This document shows, piece after piece, positions 12,301-25,912 of a stretch of DNA of 64,000 nucleotides. A model generated the notes under the pieces. The model saw only the letters and a program-made list of their open reading frames with translations. It was not told where the DNA came from and ran no database searches. The stretch lies in NCBI GenBank assembly GCA_963930655.1, contig OZ005600.1, positions 10,667,501 to 10,731,500 on the forward strand, read 5' to 3'. Position 1 is the stretch's first letter. Every line of letters starts with the position of its first letter. The position numbers and the translations under genes were made by a program. This DNA is from Myrica gale. Its lineage: Eukaryota; Streptophyta; Magnoliopsida; Fagales; Myricaceae.

Positions 12301-15073
12301 GAGGGTTAGGGGTTCAGTGGGTAGTTTGACACCCAATCGTTCGGGAGGTAAGATGATGAGGGAGTTGAAGGGTTTAAAGTCCAGTATTAATTATGATGGA
12401 GGGGATGCTTCGTCTAGGCGTTATAGGAAGGTGGGAGGGCTCTTTTAGGTTGTTAATGAAGCCAAAAACTATCAGTTGGAACGTCAGGGGTCTTAATGAT
12501 AGGGCTAAGTGTAGTAGGATTGGTAATTTGATTTGGGGTTGGAAACCTGATTTGGTATGTTTCTAGGAGACTAAGATTGAGGTGATTCCGAGAGCAATGG
12601 TGAGGGCTTTATGGGTGGGTTCTCATGTGAGGTGGAGTAGTGTCTCGTCTGATGGTGCTTCTGGTGGTATCATTATCTTGTGGAATTCTCGTGTCTTAGA
12701 GGGTGGATTTTTGTGTTGGCCTGTATTCCATTTCGGTTAGCTTCAAAAATGTGGAGGATGGGATTCAATGGGCTTTTTCAGGGACTTACGGTCCTAATGA
12801 TGATTCTAGTAGGAGGCTTTTATGAGATGAGCTGACGGGGATTCTCGTGGTGGAGTATTCCGTGGTGTATAGGTGGTGATTTTAACGTCACTCGTTTTGC
12901 TGGTGAGAGGACGGGGAATGGGGGGGTTGGTAGAGCTATGGATGATTTTGCCGATTTTAATTCAGATTGCGAGTTGTTGGATATTCCATTGTCTGGAGGC
13001 TCTTATACTTGGTCTAATGGTCGGGCAGCTCAATCTTGGTCGAGGATTGATCGGTTCCTTTTTAGTATGGATTTGGAGATGTATCCGGAGGTTATACGAC
13101 GTCGACTGCCTCGTATGTATTCTAATCACTTCTCTATCATTTTGGAAAGTGGTTCTTTTGGTAAGGGGAAAACGCCTTTTTCGCTTCGAAAATATGTGGT
13201 TGAAGGAGGGTTTTGTGGAGCGCGTTAGGGGCTGGTGGAGTAGTTATAAGTTTTTGGGGTCCCCTAGTTTTGTGCTTAATTTGAGATTGAAGGCTCTGAA
13301 GTGTGATCTTAAAGTTTGGAATATGGAGGTTTTTGGTATTATTAACACTCGTAAGTTGGGTTTGTTTAGAGAGTTATCAATGTTGGAAGGGTTGGATGAG
13401 GAAGGGGGTCTAGATGAGGCGGGTTTGGAGAGGAAGCTTGTGATTAATAGGGAATTAGATTGTCTGATCGACTTGGAAGAAGTTAGTTGGAGACAGAAAT
13501 CTAGAGCTTTGTGGCTTAAGGAGGAGGATAAATGTGTCAAATTCTTTCATCGTGTTGCCAACTCAAATTGAAGATTTAATTCCATTTCTCATTTGATGGT
13601 TGAGGGTGTCCAGGTGTATTTTCCTAAGGATATTTTTTACTACATTGTTCATTTTTACTCTTCCCTATATAAAGAACCTTATTTGTGGCGTCCTATGTTG
13701 CCTGATTTGGAGTTTGACACTATTTCTGGGGAGGAGGCTGAATATCTGGAAAGGCCTTTTGAGGCGGAGGTGTATGGGGTGGTTAGTGGTTTTAATGGGG
13801 ACAAAGCACTGGGCCCGGACGGTTTTTCTATGGCTTTTTATCAAACTTGTTGGGATGTCATTAAGGAGGATGTGTTCTCTGTGTTCAATGAGTTTGCTAG
13901 TTGTGGCCAGTTTGTTTGGAGTATGAATTCGTCTTTCATTGTTCTTATACCTAAGAAGTCTGGAGCTATTGAGCTGAAAGATTTTCGTCCTATTGGTCTG
14001 GTGGGAGTTGTTTACAAAATTTTGGCAAAGGTGTTGGCAAATTTTCCTGATTTCATTAGCTTCTTTGTTTGTATGTTTTAAGTGTCTTCAGTCCAATCTT
14101 TGTACTGTTTTCACTCTTTATTTTTTCTAATATATTGATCTTGCTTATCAAAAAAAGTAAATACATTATCTATGTAAAGAAGATGGTTGTGGGATAAGGA
14201 ACATGCCGGAATAAGATTTTCTCCTAAGCCGACCACTGTATATGTGATTATGTGTATGTCTCACCGAGGAAAATAACTACCTCATCCAATCTTTCATGGA
14301 TTCAGTTGTTTGGGAAGCTACGAGAGAGAAATTATCGTCGTTGATGTAACTACCAAACTGGTTTTCATTCACTAGATAGAATATTGTTGATAACGTTGAA
14401 AATTATCCTTTCAAGACTGTTGGTTCACTTGGTAATTTATCAAGATGCTTCCTTTAATCTTTTGTAGTGCTTCTGCTAATAGCGCATTACATATGCGATT
14501 TGATGGTGTTGGGGTTTCCCTTTTTAGACTATCATGATTTTCTTAGCTTCTTAGCTTGTATGGTTTAGGTGTTTTCAGTGCAATTCCCTTGTACTGTTAA
14601 CACATATTTTCCTTAATATAATTATAATTTGCTTACTTATCAAAAAAATATATGATTTGATGGTGGAATTCACTTAAATGTCAAACCCTTAGAATGAACA
14701 GATTTAATTTCAGCACCTAATACCTCTGCAGAAGTTCAAAATAGTATTGGGGTTAATTTTAGCATTGCATCTGCAGGGCCTTAAAAAAGTTGATCAGCAG
14801 AGTATATTGGACGACTTCAACAAACACGGGCCCGGGATCACACGACCTTCTGTTGTGTCAACAGTTGTTCTAGCTGCCCCTATTGCCTCTGCCGCTCCTG
14901 TAATTTCCAATCCGGCTTCCATGGGACTAGTTGCTTCCCGAGAGGATGTGCTGACCAGAGCAGCTGCACTTGGAAGGGGTGCAGCTACAACAGGGTTCAA
15001 GAGATTCCTTGCTTTAACTGAAGCAGCAAAGGATCGGAAAGATGGGCCCTTTAGAAAGCTCTTTAATGCATGA
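320..15073 (+). CDS. VPS53: VPS53, GARP/EARP tethering complex subunit (C-terminal part; 5' exons lie before the window)
   Basis: Encodes the C-terminal 532 residues of VPS53 (Arabidopsis HIT1), a subunit of the GARP/EARP complexes that tether endosome-derived vesicles at the trans-Golgi network. Exons: 320-383, 1751-1918, 2013-2054, 2684-2788, 2866-2925, 3722-3799, 5322-5429, 5531-5596, 6274-6351, 6437-6570, 6650-6743, 7224-7301, 8138-8200, 9274-9342, 9429-9524 and 14777-15073 (stop TGA). All junctions are GT/AG and phases match throughout. Recognisable stretches are [20 protein letters not shown] in the first exon, [37 protein letters not shown] and [17 protein letters not shown]. The last exon starts [20 protein letters not shown] and ends FRKLFNA. 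The full family protein is about 820 residues, so roughly 290 N-terminal residues are missing. No frameshift or premature stop is seen. The introns carry four LINE-derived insertions, and the last intron is 5.25 kb. Family assignment is firm; exon ends are inferred from splice sites and phase. Confidence 0.95.
384..1750 (+). other. VPS53 intron, 1.37 kb
   Basis: Begins GTGAGC and ends TATAG. Apart from the micro LINE insertion near 707 it holds no open frame or repeat that I can name. Confidence 0.6.
692..739 (+). mobile_element. Micro-insertion of a LINE 3' tail in a perfect 15-bp target-site duplication
   Basis: The 15-mer ATTGTAACTAACTTA occurs at 692-706 and again at 725-739. Between the copies are only 18 bases, CTTATCA followed by an A run. 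The same tail ends the longer LINE copies at 5263, 14156 and 14647. It is therefore read as an extremely 5'-truncated LINE insertion that kept only the last few bases and the poly(A). It lies in a VPS53 intron, well away from the splice sites. Confidence 0.75.
4020..5263 (+). mobile_element. LINE fragment with inverted 5' part (twin-priming structure)
   Basis: About 4020-5040 read on the minus strand is LINE reverse-transcriptase coding sequence. It includes a variant catalytic motif (LLFTDDTLILC), then [28 protein letters not shown] and [11 protein letters not shown], broken by stops and frameshifts. It runs directly into about 5046-5263, which reads on the plus strand as a LINE 3' end finishing CTTACTTATC plus poly(A). 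An inverted 5' block joined to a sense 3' block is the product expected from twin priming during LINE insertion. I could not find a target-site duplication. The element sits in the VPS53 intron 3800-5321. Confidence 0.75.
6021..6039. repeat. CG/CA dinucleotide microsatellite
   Basis: A short (CG)n run passes into (CA)n inside the VPS53 intron 5597-6273. A CG-rich run is unusual in this AT-rich setting and may be polymorphic. Confidence 0.7.
7713..7728. repeat. Homopolymer run of 16 C
   Basis: An uninterrupted C run in the VPS53 intron 7302-8137. Exact length is error-prone in any assembly. Confidence 0.85.
10304..10320 (+). repeat. Target-site duplication, left copy (LINE 10321-14156)
   Basis: Seventeen bases identical to 14157-14173, directly abutting the first base of the LINE and the end of its poly(A). 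They fix both ends of the insertion. Confidence 0.92.
10362..12448 (+). pseudogene. LINE ORF1-like (nucleic-acid-binding) region, frameshifted
   Basis: Several overlapping plus-strand frames form one broken ORF1. The first (10362-10760) contains [20 protein letters not shown] and EGRYAHGWQ, a signature I associate with ORF1-type proteins of plant LINEs. The second (11004-12026, 340 residues) is long, Gly/Val/Ser-rich and low in complexity. Further open pieces follow to 12448. Going from one piece to the next needs a frame change or crosses stops, so no intact protein is made. Confidence 0.6.
12453..14081 (+). pseudogene. LINE ORF2: apurinic-type endonuclease and N-terminal reverse transcriptase, broken and truncated
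   Basis: Starts with an endonuclease motif ([19 protein letters not shown]) followed soon by an in-frame stop. It continues with GGDFNVTRF, then GGSYTWSN and SRIDRFLFS. The later frame gives [17 protein letters not shown] and the early reverse-transcriptase blocks [23 protein letters not shown] and [11 protein letters not shown]. Stops lie near 12565 and 13570, and frames change around 13230. The RT domain ends at about 14040, fused to the element's 3'-terminal sequence. Not functional. Confidence 0.85.
14157..14173 (+). repeat. Target-site duplication, right copy (LINE 10321-14156)
   Basis: Identical to 10304-10320 and directly follows the poly(A). Confidence 0.92.
14509..14647 (+). mobile_element. 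5'-truncated LINE 3' end (about 140 bp) with TSD
   Basis: Resembles the 3' end of the LINE at 10321-14156 (TTCTTAGCTTCTTAGCTTG, TTGTACTGTT and a TTGCTTACTTATC poly(A) tail). The flanks share the 12-mer GATTTGATGGTG at 14497-14508 and 14654-14665. The match extends leftward to 18 bases with two mismatches (from 14491 and 14648). It is a second, independent LINE insertion in the same VPS53 intron. Confidence 0.8.
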
Positions 15074-15330
15074 ACGCTGTAGAATCCCATAGAAAAGAGA
15101 AGTTTTTGTAGGGGTCATTAACTTTTTCCCCCGCCCCTCGTTTGGGGCAACGTCATGCCTTACTTGTCATTTTTTTCCAGCTTTAAATGAAAACGAATTG
15201 TCTCAAAAACATAAAAGCAGCAGACGAAGAAGAAGATTTTATTAGTTTTTCCATAATCCATTAAGAAAATTATTTTTCCTGCCTACAGATGAATTTGTAC
15301 TGTACTGCCCGACATTTCCCGAGTGATCTG
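15074..15330 (+). other. Probable VPS53 3' UTR
   Basis: AT-rich sequence directly after the VPS53 stop, with no open frame. Candidate poly(A) signals are A/T-rich stretches around 15190 and 15250. The end is a guess. Confidence 0.45.
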
Positions 15331-18300
15331 ATCTGTTAAACTATACTTTCTCAGTCTTTGGTGTGTTCGCATATACTGCTTCTTTGCCTCTCCCTACGAA
15401 GGTTTGGCTATACTGCTCTTTTGCATTGGAAAAATTACCAGGATGTCAGAAATAGTAGTGGGAGGTTTCCCGTTCTCTGTCTGGTTTGGCTACAGAGTAG
15501 TCTGGACTTCGAGCGGGGGATTTGCGACAATTACAAGTCTTTCTATATAGTTGATATAGCAGTGCTGCGTCGTAAACACAGCTATTTGGGGATGTTGAGG
15601 AGAAATATTCAATGCCAAGAACGAAAAGGGTGATCACACCCTGATTCTATTTGTACTGCATCGATAAATCTTGGTTATTTCCACCCTTCAACTCCTCTAG
15701 ACGAGATTTATAAGTCTTTCAACCAACTAATTCAATGGTTTGTCGAACAGTTTGAATGAGTAAGAAGATAAACGTATAGCTGCAAACAGATCCAAGGGAA
15801 TGCGGCAACATGCAGTCTTATATGTGGGGAATAGGGATGATCAGGATTCTCAGCAATTTTGTAACCGAATTGCATGATACAATTTAGAGAAAGATAGACA
15901 CAATAGGTGAATTGCATTGAATCCAAAGAACAAGATACAATGAAGATCAAGAAACAAAAGATCCAACCGCAACTAGGATGCAAAAAAAGGCTAGCGGGAT
16001 CCCAAAGGATCGATAAACTACAAATGCTCCATACCGAGCAGAAAGAGCGGGTGGTGAGAAATGGTAGACGGATGGTGGACCTCATTTTAGAGTCTATATT
16101 ACCTGAAACTTTACATGAATAGTATCTTATAGTATGTGGTCTATCTATCATTTTTATCTCTCTCTAAATTATATAGAATCCTAATCTAGAGAAGTAAGTG
16201 TACCACAATGTTAATACGCGGAAGAAAAGTGATAGAAATCGTTTGTTGTTGGCTCCTTTCCCTGCACCCTTGTTAACCATAAGGGGAAAATATGGTAACA
16301 CCCACATGTGATTTTTTATAGTTACTTTTCAAGATCACGGGTCTTTCAAATATTGTAAAAAAAAACTCAATAAATAAAGAAATAAAATTTTAGAATCTGG
16401 AAAATTGGTCACATAGAGGAACATGTCATTCCTGGACAAGAATCTAGAAAATTTGAGACCAGGTACTGTGATTCTCAAAGTTGGAGCAGGTAGAAATGCA
16501 TAAAAAAGGAGGAAGAGTATTTGTTTACTTTCCTGCTGTCAGAGACGTCTATGAATGATTGGTCATCTGTTTATAATAAGAACAAAAATGATGTGCCTGA
16601 TGAAAGTAAACTTCTGAGCCAGCACAATGATGTGTCTCCTTTTTTGTAATTTTCTTAGTTTATATATTTATGTGGAAAAATCATTTGGTTGATTCTTTGG
16701 GTTGTGGAAATATAACTCAGTGATGAAACTGATCTCTTACCATGGCATGAGTTTAAGTTAATGAGATTTTGCTAAGTTAACATGATATTAGAACAGTACG
16801 AAGATCATAAGTTCGATCATGACTCCACGCCTATATACAATATCAACTTTCAATATTATATGTCTTGGACTACATATCAACATGAATAATCTCAATCTTA
16901 ACATGATGCAACATTGAGATTTACTGAATTTGCTTTATCAATTTGATGCACTGCTCCCTCCGTTTCTTGGACAAGTTATCTCGAACAGCCGTAGTGCATA
17001 CCAGAACTAGACAGGCATGCAGTTGCTGTTGAAATGGCGAAACAAGACTTGATCTCTTTCCCTTTCTCTATCAAATCAATAGCGCCGGGCCGGCGGCTTG
17101 ATTATAGAATTTGAAAAGACAAGGAGGGTCTATCGGGGTCCAGAATTTTGAATCTTTGTTCTACAAGAATGTATACCAAACTTTCATGCACAACACATGC
17201 CTTTTAATTTGTATGTGAAAGCGTCGTTACTTGTCTGTTCTTACCACCAAAATTACATTCTTCTGAAAGGAACTAGAGCCTTCCTTGTCATAAGCACTAG
17301 ATTTTACTGAATAGTCAAGCAAGGGCCCGTTCGTGTGCCAAGTCCGGGGCCATCGGTTTGGGTATAATTTGACCCACTTGACGAGTGAAGGAATTTTTTT
17401 TTACCCTTTCTCAAGAAGTGGCATCTTTTAACAATATTTGAAGAGAATGGAGTCAAATATTCGCACACAACCAAAAAATTATTAAAACTCTAAAGGGTTC
17501 CGCCTAGTGCTTAAGATTTGAGTTTTGACTGTTTGCTCCCTCTAAAGTCTAAAGTTCAAAACTTTATAAGTGCTACTAATTCTTTGGGACCAACCAAGGA
17601 CCTTTGGCCAGGTAATTTTCAGGTTTGTGTAGGATGGAAGAGTCAAATATTGCACATACTTCGAGATTAATCGAGATGCATGTAAATCTGTTTAAAAAAA
17701 ACAAACCAGAAATATTTGGAAGGAAAAAAAACGACAGCAGGAACAAGAAAAGCCCAAATTGAATAGGACAGGAGGCTCATACCCAGAAACAAGTTACGTT
17801 CTGGCCCAATACGAGCTGTCGAGCTGGAGATCAGACCTCGAGTATTCCATCAGTCTGCTGTGGAAATTTTCCAATATCAAAATGCAGAGTACTTTTGATT
17901 CCTTTTTTCAATATCTAGAGAGCATTATAACCACTAGTCATGGGAATCAGTCCCAAACTCGTCATTAGCAGTTTGGAGTGGCAAAACTGATTAGCAGGAG
18001 AGTGACGTACGTTAAATGTGTCTCACGACAAGGCTAGTAAAGCAGAAAACAAGAAGACATGACAGATTCACGGGATTCTGCTTCACCAAAAGTGTCTGGA
18101 AAGTTTGTCGAAACATATAGCAATTACAACCACCTCCTCCATTTTCAGTTGCTCGCTTCAACCATATAAACGTAAAGTTCCACGGCACTTTTTGAAAAGT
18201 CACTGCCCCGAAGATGACACTTCCCTCAAAGTATTGTCGACGTTTTTGACAGGTTGAGGTGAGCTGCAGACAAGAGGACTTTGGACGTGACATGGAATCT

Positions 18301-18366
18301 ACAGCATTCGGTGACGTTCTGGAATAATCCAACGCAGTTTTCTGGTACACTTTCTGTCACAGCACT
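15331..18366. other. Intergenic region, nothing recognised
   Basis: Open frames up to 139 codons exist (for example 15732-16151 on the minus strand), but none shows a recognisable domain or splice-supported structure. Around 16780 a sequence like TGATATTAGAAC resembles a worn initiator-Met-tRNA primer-binding site, but no LTR boundaries were found. Confidence 0.5.
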
Positions 18367-18384
18367 GAATTGCTGTTGTAGCAA

Positions 18385-19319
18385 AAAAAGAACTTTTGCT
18401 CAGTTTTTTTTCTCCTCTCTCTCGGCCGCGTGCCTCCTCCCGCAAACCATTCCCCTTACGGAGGAGGGGGAGCTCCGGCTCCTTCTTCCCCTTCCCCTTC
18501 TCCCTCCTCTTTTTTCCTTCTCTCCTTCTCCTCTTCCTCTTCCTCTTCCCTCTCCCTTCTCCGGCTCTCTGTCAGCTCGGGTGGGTTTGGATTAGGCGAT
18601 TTTTTGGTTTTTTTTGGCAGGTGGGTTTCTCGCGTTTTGCGGTGGTCTCCGCCGTCTCTGGGAGGGCACGCGCCGGCTGGGTGGACTCAGCACGAAGAGC
18701 GCTTCATCGGCCTTCTTTGCAGTTCCTCAACGGGTGGCGCGTCGCTATCCACGCGCGGCACGCGCCGCTCGTGGATCTGACGCGCCGACCGCCTTAGTCG
18801 CGCGTGGCAGCCCCTCCGGCCCTCAGTTCCAGCTCTTCTCCTCCGGCGTGGATAGTGTGGCCCTTGCCGCCACCTGTTTTAGTTCGACCAGTAATAAACC
18901 CGTTTGGGTGTGCCCCTTTGTTTAACACTAGTCTTTTGTCTTGTTGTCGCCTGTTTGGGCCTACCCCTCTGTTTAGGGCTCGTGTTTGGTCGTGTTTTCC
19001 CCCGTTTGGGTGTGCCACTCTGTTTAGGGCTTGTTGTCTGTCTGGTTCTGTGGGTTGTCTGTCCGCCCCTTCCGTGGGCTTATCCGAGTCCTTGTGGCTC
19101 TTTTCTGACCCTTTATTGGGTCTCGCTACGCGTCACTTGTGGCGCTTGTCCAGGTCCTAGTAGCTTTGCCTACTATGTCCGGCCATCACTCCCTCTGCCC
19201 TGCATGGAGTTCATAGTGGTTCCTCTGATCCGTTGGAGGGTCTTGCTGGTTGTGTCTGTGTCGGTCTGTCCTGTGGTCGATCCTGTGGTGTTCGTTTTTT
19301 AGTTGTTTTCAAGAAAAAA
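18385..19319 (+). mobile_element. Unclassified retroposon (935 bp, GC-rich) with 18-bp TSD and A-rich tail
   Basis: The 18-mer GAATTGCTGTTGTAGCAA at 18367-18384 recurs with one C-to-T change at 19320-19337. The insert ends in TTTTCAAGAAAAAA directly before the right copy, as in poly(A)-type retroposons. Inside are a pyrimidine-rich leader (18405-18560), a GC-rich middle and three 51-bp tandem repeats. The open frames do not resemble LINE ORFs, and the 3' end differs from the TTATC-poly(A) family of this window. It could be a non-autonomous LINE derivative, a retrocopied transcript or a long SINE. Confidence 0.7.
18901..19053 (+). repeat. Tandem repeat, 3 copies of 51 bp
   Basis: Units begin at 18901, 18952 and 19003, each opening YGTTTGGG followed by a CTCTGTTTAGGGCT-like core. 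They diverge by roughly a quarter. They lie inside the unclassified retroposon. Confidence 0.8.
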
Positions 19320-19337
19320 GAATTGTTGTTGTAGCAA

Positions 19338-22300
19338 TATCATTCTGTTTACATTAAAACACACGGCCGATCCCTTCATTTTCTCAAACACTAACGTTTG
19401 GATGTTATGATCACTTAGTAGGGACCTTGGAATTGATAAGAACCCATGAAAACAGAAGGTTGAAGAGAAAGTACCCTAAGAACTCCTTAGAAGGCAGGTT
19501 TTACCATCCTCTAAAGGAATTCGTTTCGGCCTACGAGCTTGTAGATGCAGTGGTGAAAACAATTTGGGCCTACCGTTACCTTTTGTACTCTCTCGTTAAA
19601 AGTTCTTTCTTTCTTTCCTCTTTGTTACGTATTCAGTTTTTAGAAAAACGTTCCAAGAGTTTTTAGAAAAAGGAAAAAAAAAAGGTTCTGTTTCCTCTCT
19701 TTCTCGGATTGCGAGAGCGAATGAGGGCCACAGACATTAGGCCAATAGATGCGAACCCACATGCAATTTCAGGAGAGTTGAATGATAAACGCCACCTAAT
19801 TCACATGTGTGATCAGTATTTATATGGGCTAATTTTTGCATTTGTCAGTATTCATCAAGTTCTGGAGCATGACCACAGTTACCTAAAATGAATGCCAAGG
19901 TAGCAATCCTGCAGCAAAAAAAAAAAACACCAAACTAGCTCATCTATAGTATTTTTTTTAATAAGCAAAAGGTGGAAGGGGGCGATTAAGCTTAACCAAT
20001 TTTTCTCTGGGTGTAATTATAGAGACTCCCCATCTTGATCGCAGGGAATTCGATCCAAAGAACTCTTGCCTATAGTCCAATTTCGAGCGAACGTCAAGAC
20101 GAATAACTATCATTTATCTATAGTTACCATGAAATCATGAAATTGATATCTATAGTGCTACTCCCACTTTCCTTTTTTTTTTTACAGCATGAAGCACGCG
20201 GTTCATGTAAGGCAACTTTTTTTGAAGCTCGCTATACATTGGAGCAAATGTACCTCATTTTCTTTCAAGTCTTTTCTTAAGGATATGAAATAATTTAGAA
20301 TATGATATGGAGAAGACTCTAGAGGCCAGGAGTTGTTCCTTTTCCAGGAACCATCCGTCACTGTCCTTTCCTCGGAAAAAAAATGTCAAGGAAGAGACGA
20401 GTTAAAAGACCAAAAACGAAAACCAAGAAGAAAGAGGAAGTAGATGCATATCCCATATAGTTCATAGTATATATGTTCATGATCCTATCTTATGAAGTAT
20501 GAAGAGGTAAAAGTCCCAAAAAAAACAAACGCAGGTACAGGGAAAAAGGAGACCACTTTTGATTAAGAATGCAGACAAAAATAGACGCATATAATTCATT
20601 GCACAAAAAAGGTGATATCATTGCAACCTCTTTACATGTGATCATGATCTGCTTTTGGAACAAGCCTTTAACGAGGTGGGCCCCAATCAAATTGGAAGTG
20701 ATCGAATCAAGGACCACAGGGTGTTTTTATTCCAGAAAATAAAGCATATATTAATGAAAAATAATCTAGGTAATCTTTTTGGGTGGGACTGAAACGAAAA
20801 CCAGAGGAAAAGAAAGGGGGAGAGAATAACTTCAGAAATGTGAAGAAATATCGCTCCTTGTATATCAGAAACAATCCAGAACAATTCTGTAGTGTTCATA
20901 TGTTCTCCTGTTCGTGCTATTAAACAGTAATTTCTTCTCCTCCTTCCTCCCTGCTTGTCCTATCCACTGTTACTCAAGAGTCTCTGAGCTACCAAACATT
21001 CTGTTAGAGGTCCCTATCCTCCAGAATTCGATGTGATTTACATGCCACGGAATTCTGTGGGGACTTCCACTATTCCACTCGCAGTGGACACTACATGGGC
21101 TTGGGGACAAGCTCTTTCGTTTGTACTTTTCGTCGGAGGATGGCCACTCAATGACCACGGTGCTCACACTACCACTAATTCAGCTCGTGGTTGCTGACTC
21201 TCCAGTAGAGGGAGCCTCGTCCTTTTGGATATCACATGATTCTGACACTTTTACAGAGCCTGGTTTTTTCCATACGAAAAAGGCAGTCGCTACTAACTCA
21301 TTTACGATCATGGTCAATATTTTTCACTCACGTAACATGTATAATACGAAGCTTCTACTTCTTAGTGCAGATAATCTGCAAGGGGCTCACCCTGGCCAGG
21401 GCCCTCATGGTATGGGTTTAGACGGCGGGGAGGATGGGTTTCTACATTTAAGTCTTGTCTAAATTGGATTATTTAATTTAGAGAGATAAGATAGCATTTA
21501 GTACCATTTTAACACATGATATCTTTTTCTCTTACGGAATTTTAATAAGTGATACAAGTAGAAAATAGAAGAGAATCTCTACTTTCTAATCTGATTGTTT
21601 ATATCATACAAATGCTTGTTGAACTGAAACAATTTGTTATGAATCATTTTGAGAGTATGAGATATGTTCTACATTGATAGTTTGAGATGTTAATATGTTT
21701 ATATATATGTCTTGAGCTCTCTTCCCTCTAAAACTAGCTTTTAGAGTGAGTTTTCTTTAGACATGTAACAAATGATATCAATGCTTATACCATGCCTCTC
21801 AACCACAATCGTGCGGCAGAAAGGTGAGGTCGAAATTGCAGTGTTAGCCTGCAACTAGAAAAAATCTAATGTATAACTAACTTGTGTGGTGAAATGTTAT
21901 TGACCATTTAGAGAGTACGAGATTCCTTTCTCCGAATACATGTAACAAAGAAGGGGAATAAGAATTTATTAAAGACGACATCGTTTTTGAACTTTAACTT
22001 GTGGATGACATGGAAGTTACTGTATGGTCAACAGTATTCATTACATATTTGGTTTCTAGGCAGAAATTTGAAGACTCTATAAAAGAAGAATGGTGGCAGC
22101 AGACTACTTTCAAAGCATTGAAGCACATACCAAGAAAAACGATACATTCACAGCATAAATTCTTTGTCGTATTCCGCTTGTGAAGGCGCGAGTATTAAAA
22201 ACCTGACACAAATTAAGATAATCACTAATTGATCTAATTAATTAAGTCTCCAGTAAATTACCCCCTTGGAAACGGGGGAGAGAAAAGCAAAAAGCATTCT

Positions 22301-22380
22301 ACTAGACGACAGAGTACAGTTAAAAACGGCGACAGATGGACCTACATGGTAACATGGCAGTTAAAACATGTCCTCCATGC
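19338..22380. other. Intergenic region upstream of the inositol synthase gene, nothing recognised
   Basis: AT-rich with no recognised gene or bounded repeat. Small frames (21121-21462 plus strand, 113 codons; 20490-20717 minus strand) show no known domain. A GACGACATCGTTTTT word at about 21973 resembles one arm of the perfect palindrome at 49945. Confidence 0.5.
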
Positions 22381-22402
22381 CAGTCCCGAATCAGTCATCA
22401 AC

Positions 22403-22995
22403 CACGTGTCTCTCAGGAAGACCAATTCAGTGTCATTACAAACTGAAAGCTAGACACGCTCGCCCGAGCGCGTAAGCCTGAACTCAGCGCGACTCAGTCG
22501 ACTCACGAGTCGCCACCGTCTCCACTCCCTCATTCGAGTACCTTCCCGGATGGAGCCCACGCAAGATCTCGATAAAACGCCAAAAAATGGCGCTGCCCAA
22601 GACCGCCACGTATATAGCCAATCCCAACGGAGTCGCACGTGTCATCCCATACGTGCGGTCCAGGAAGTGGCAAGTGAAATTAACTCTTTTTTTTTTCTCA
22701 ATGAAATTATGAAACTCGGTGAGATTGGATGTGTCCTTTTGCATGGCCGAGCTTCTCCGAGGTGGGACCTGGTCACCAATCACGTTACACCACGTGTACC
22801 TACAGTTTCGCATTTCCTCTATATATATACTATTCGATGGAGCAAAATGAAGGGGGCACAGCCGCACAAGTGTTTAAACTGAGAGGAGAAAATATATATA
22901 TACAGTTCACTTCTGCTTCTTCTTCTTCTTCTTATTTGGAAGTCCTATTTTGGTCTGTTGCTTTTAGGTTTGCTCTCATTTTTTTCCCAGAGAAA
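22403..22995 (+). promoter_or_regulatory. Promoter and 5' UTR of the myo-inositol-phosphate synthase gene
   Basis: A TATA box (TATATATATA) lies at 22820-22829, about 165 bases before the start codon. Three CACGTG G-box cores stand at 22403-22408, 22636-22641 and 22791-22796. The first two are followed by TC (ACGTGTC), the ABRE-like form bound by bZIP factors in abscisic-acid and stress responses. A TTC-rich stretch at about 22911-22935 is typical of plant 5' UTRs. Transcription probably starts near 22850. Stress or hormone control is inferred from the motifs only. Confidence 0.65.

Positions 22996-25912
<2,917 letters not shown>

Larger units (their letters stand above)
10321..14156 (+). mobile_element. 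LINE (L1-type) retrotransposon, internally deleted, in a perfect 17-bp TSD
   Basis: The 17-mer GTAAATACATTATCTAT stands at 10304-10320 and, unchanged, at 14157-14173. The 3.84-kb insert between them ends in GCTTATC plus poly(A), as expected for a LINE in sense orientation. In order it carries an ORF1-like region, an endonuclease region and the first part of a reverse transcriptase. The frame then jumps after ILAKVLAN straight into the 3'-terminal sequence, so the catalytic YADD part, the zinc-binding domain and the ORF2 C-terminus are absent. It lies in the last VPS53 intron, same strand as the gene. Confidence 0.92.

Noticed and set aside
15732..16151. 139-codon minus-strand open frame
   Set aside because: No recognisable domain, Cys/Ser-rich chance composition, and no splice partners.
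18281..19302. Long overlapping plus-strand frames suggesting a GC-rich gene
   Set aside because: They overlap one another in three frames, are low-complexity and lie inside a TSD-bounded retroposon. No domain is visible.
21121..21462. 113-codon plus-strand frame upstream of MIPS
   Set aside because: No recognised domain and no supporting splice or promoter context.
22729..22836. MIPS start at the first in-frame ATG (22729)
   Set aside because: It lies before the TATA box and G-box, so it should not be transcribed from this promoter.
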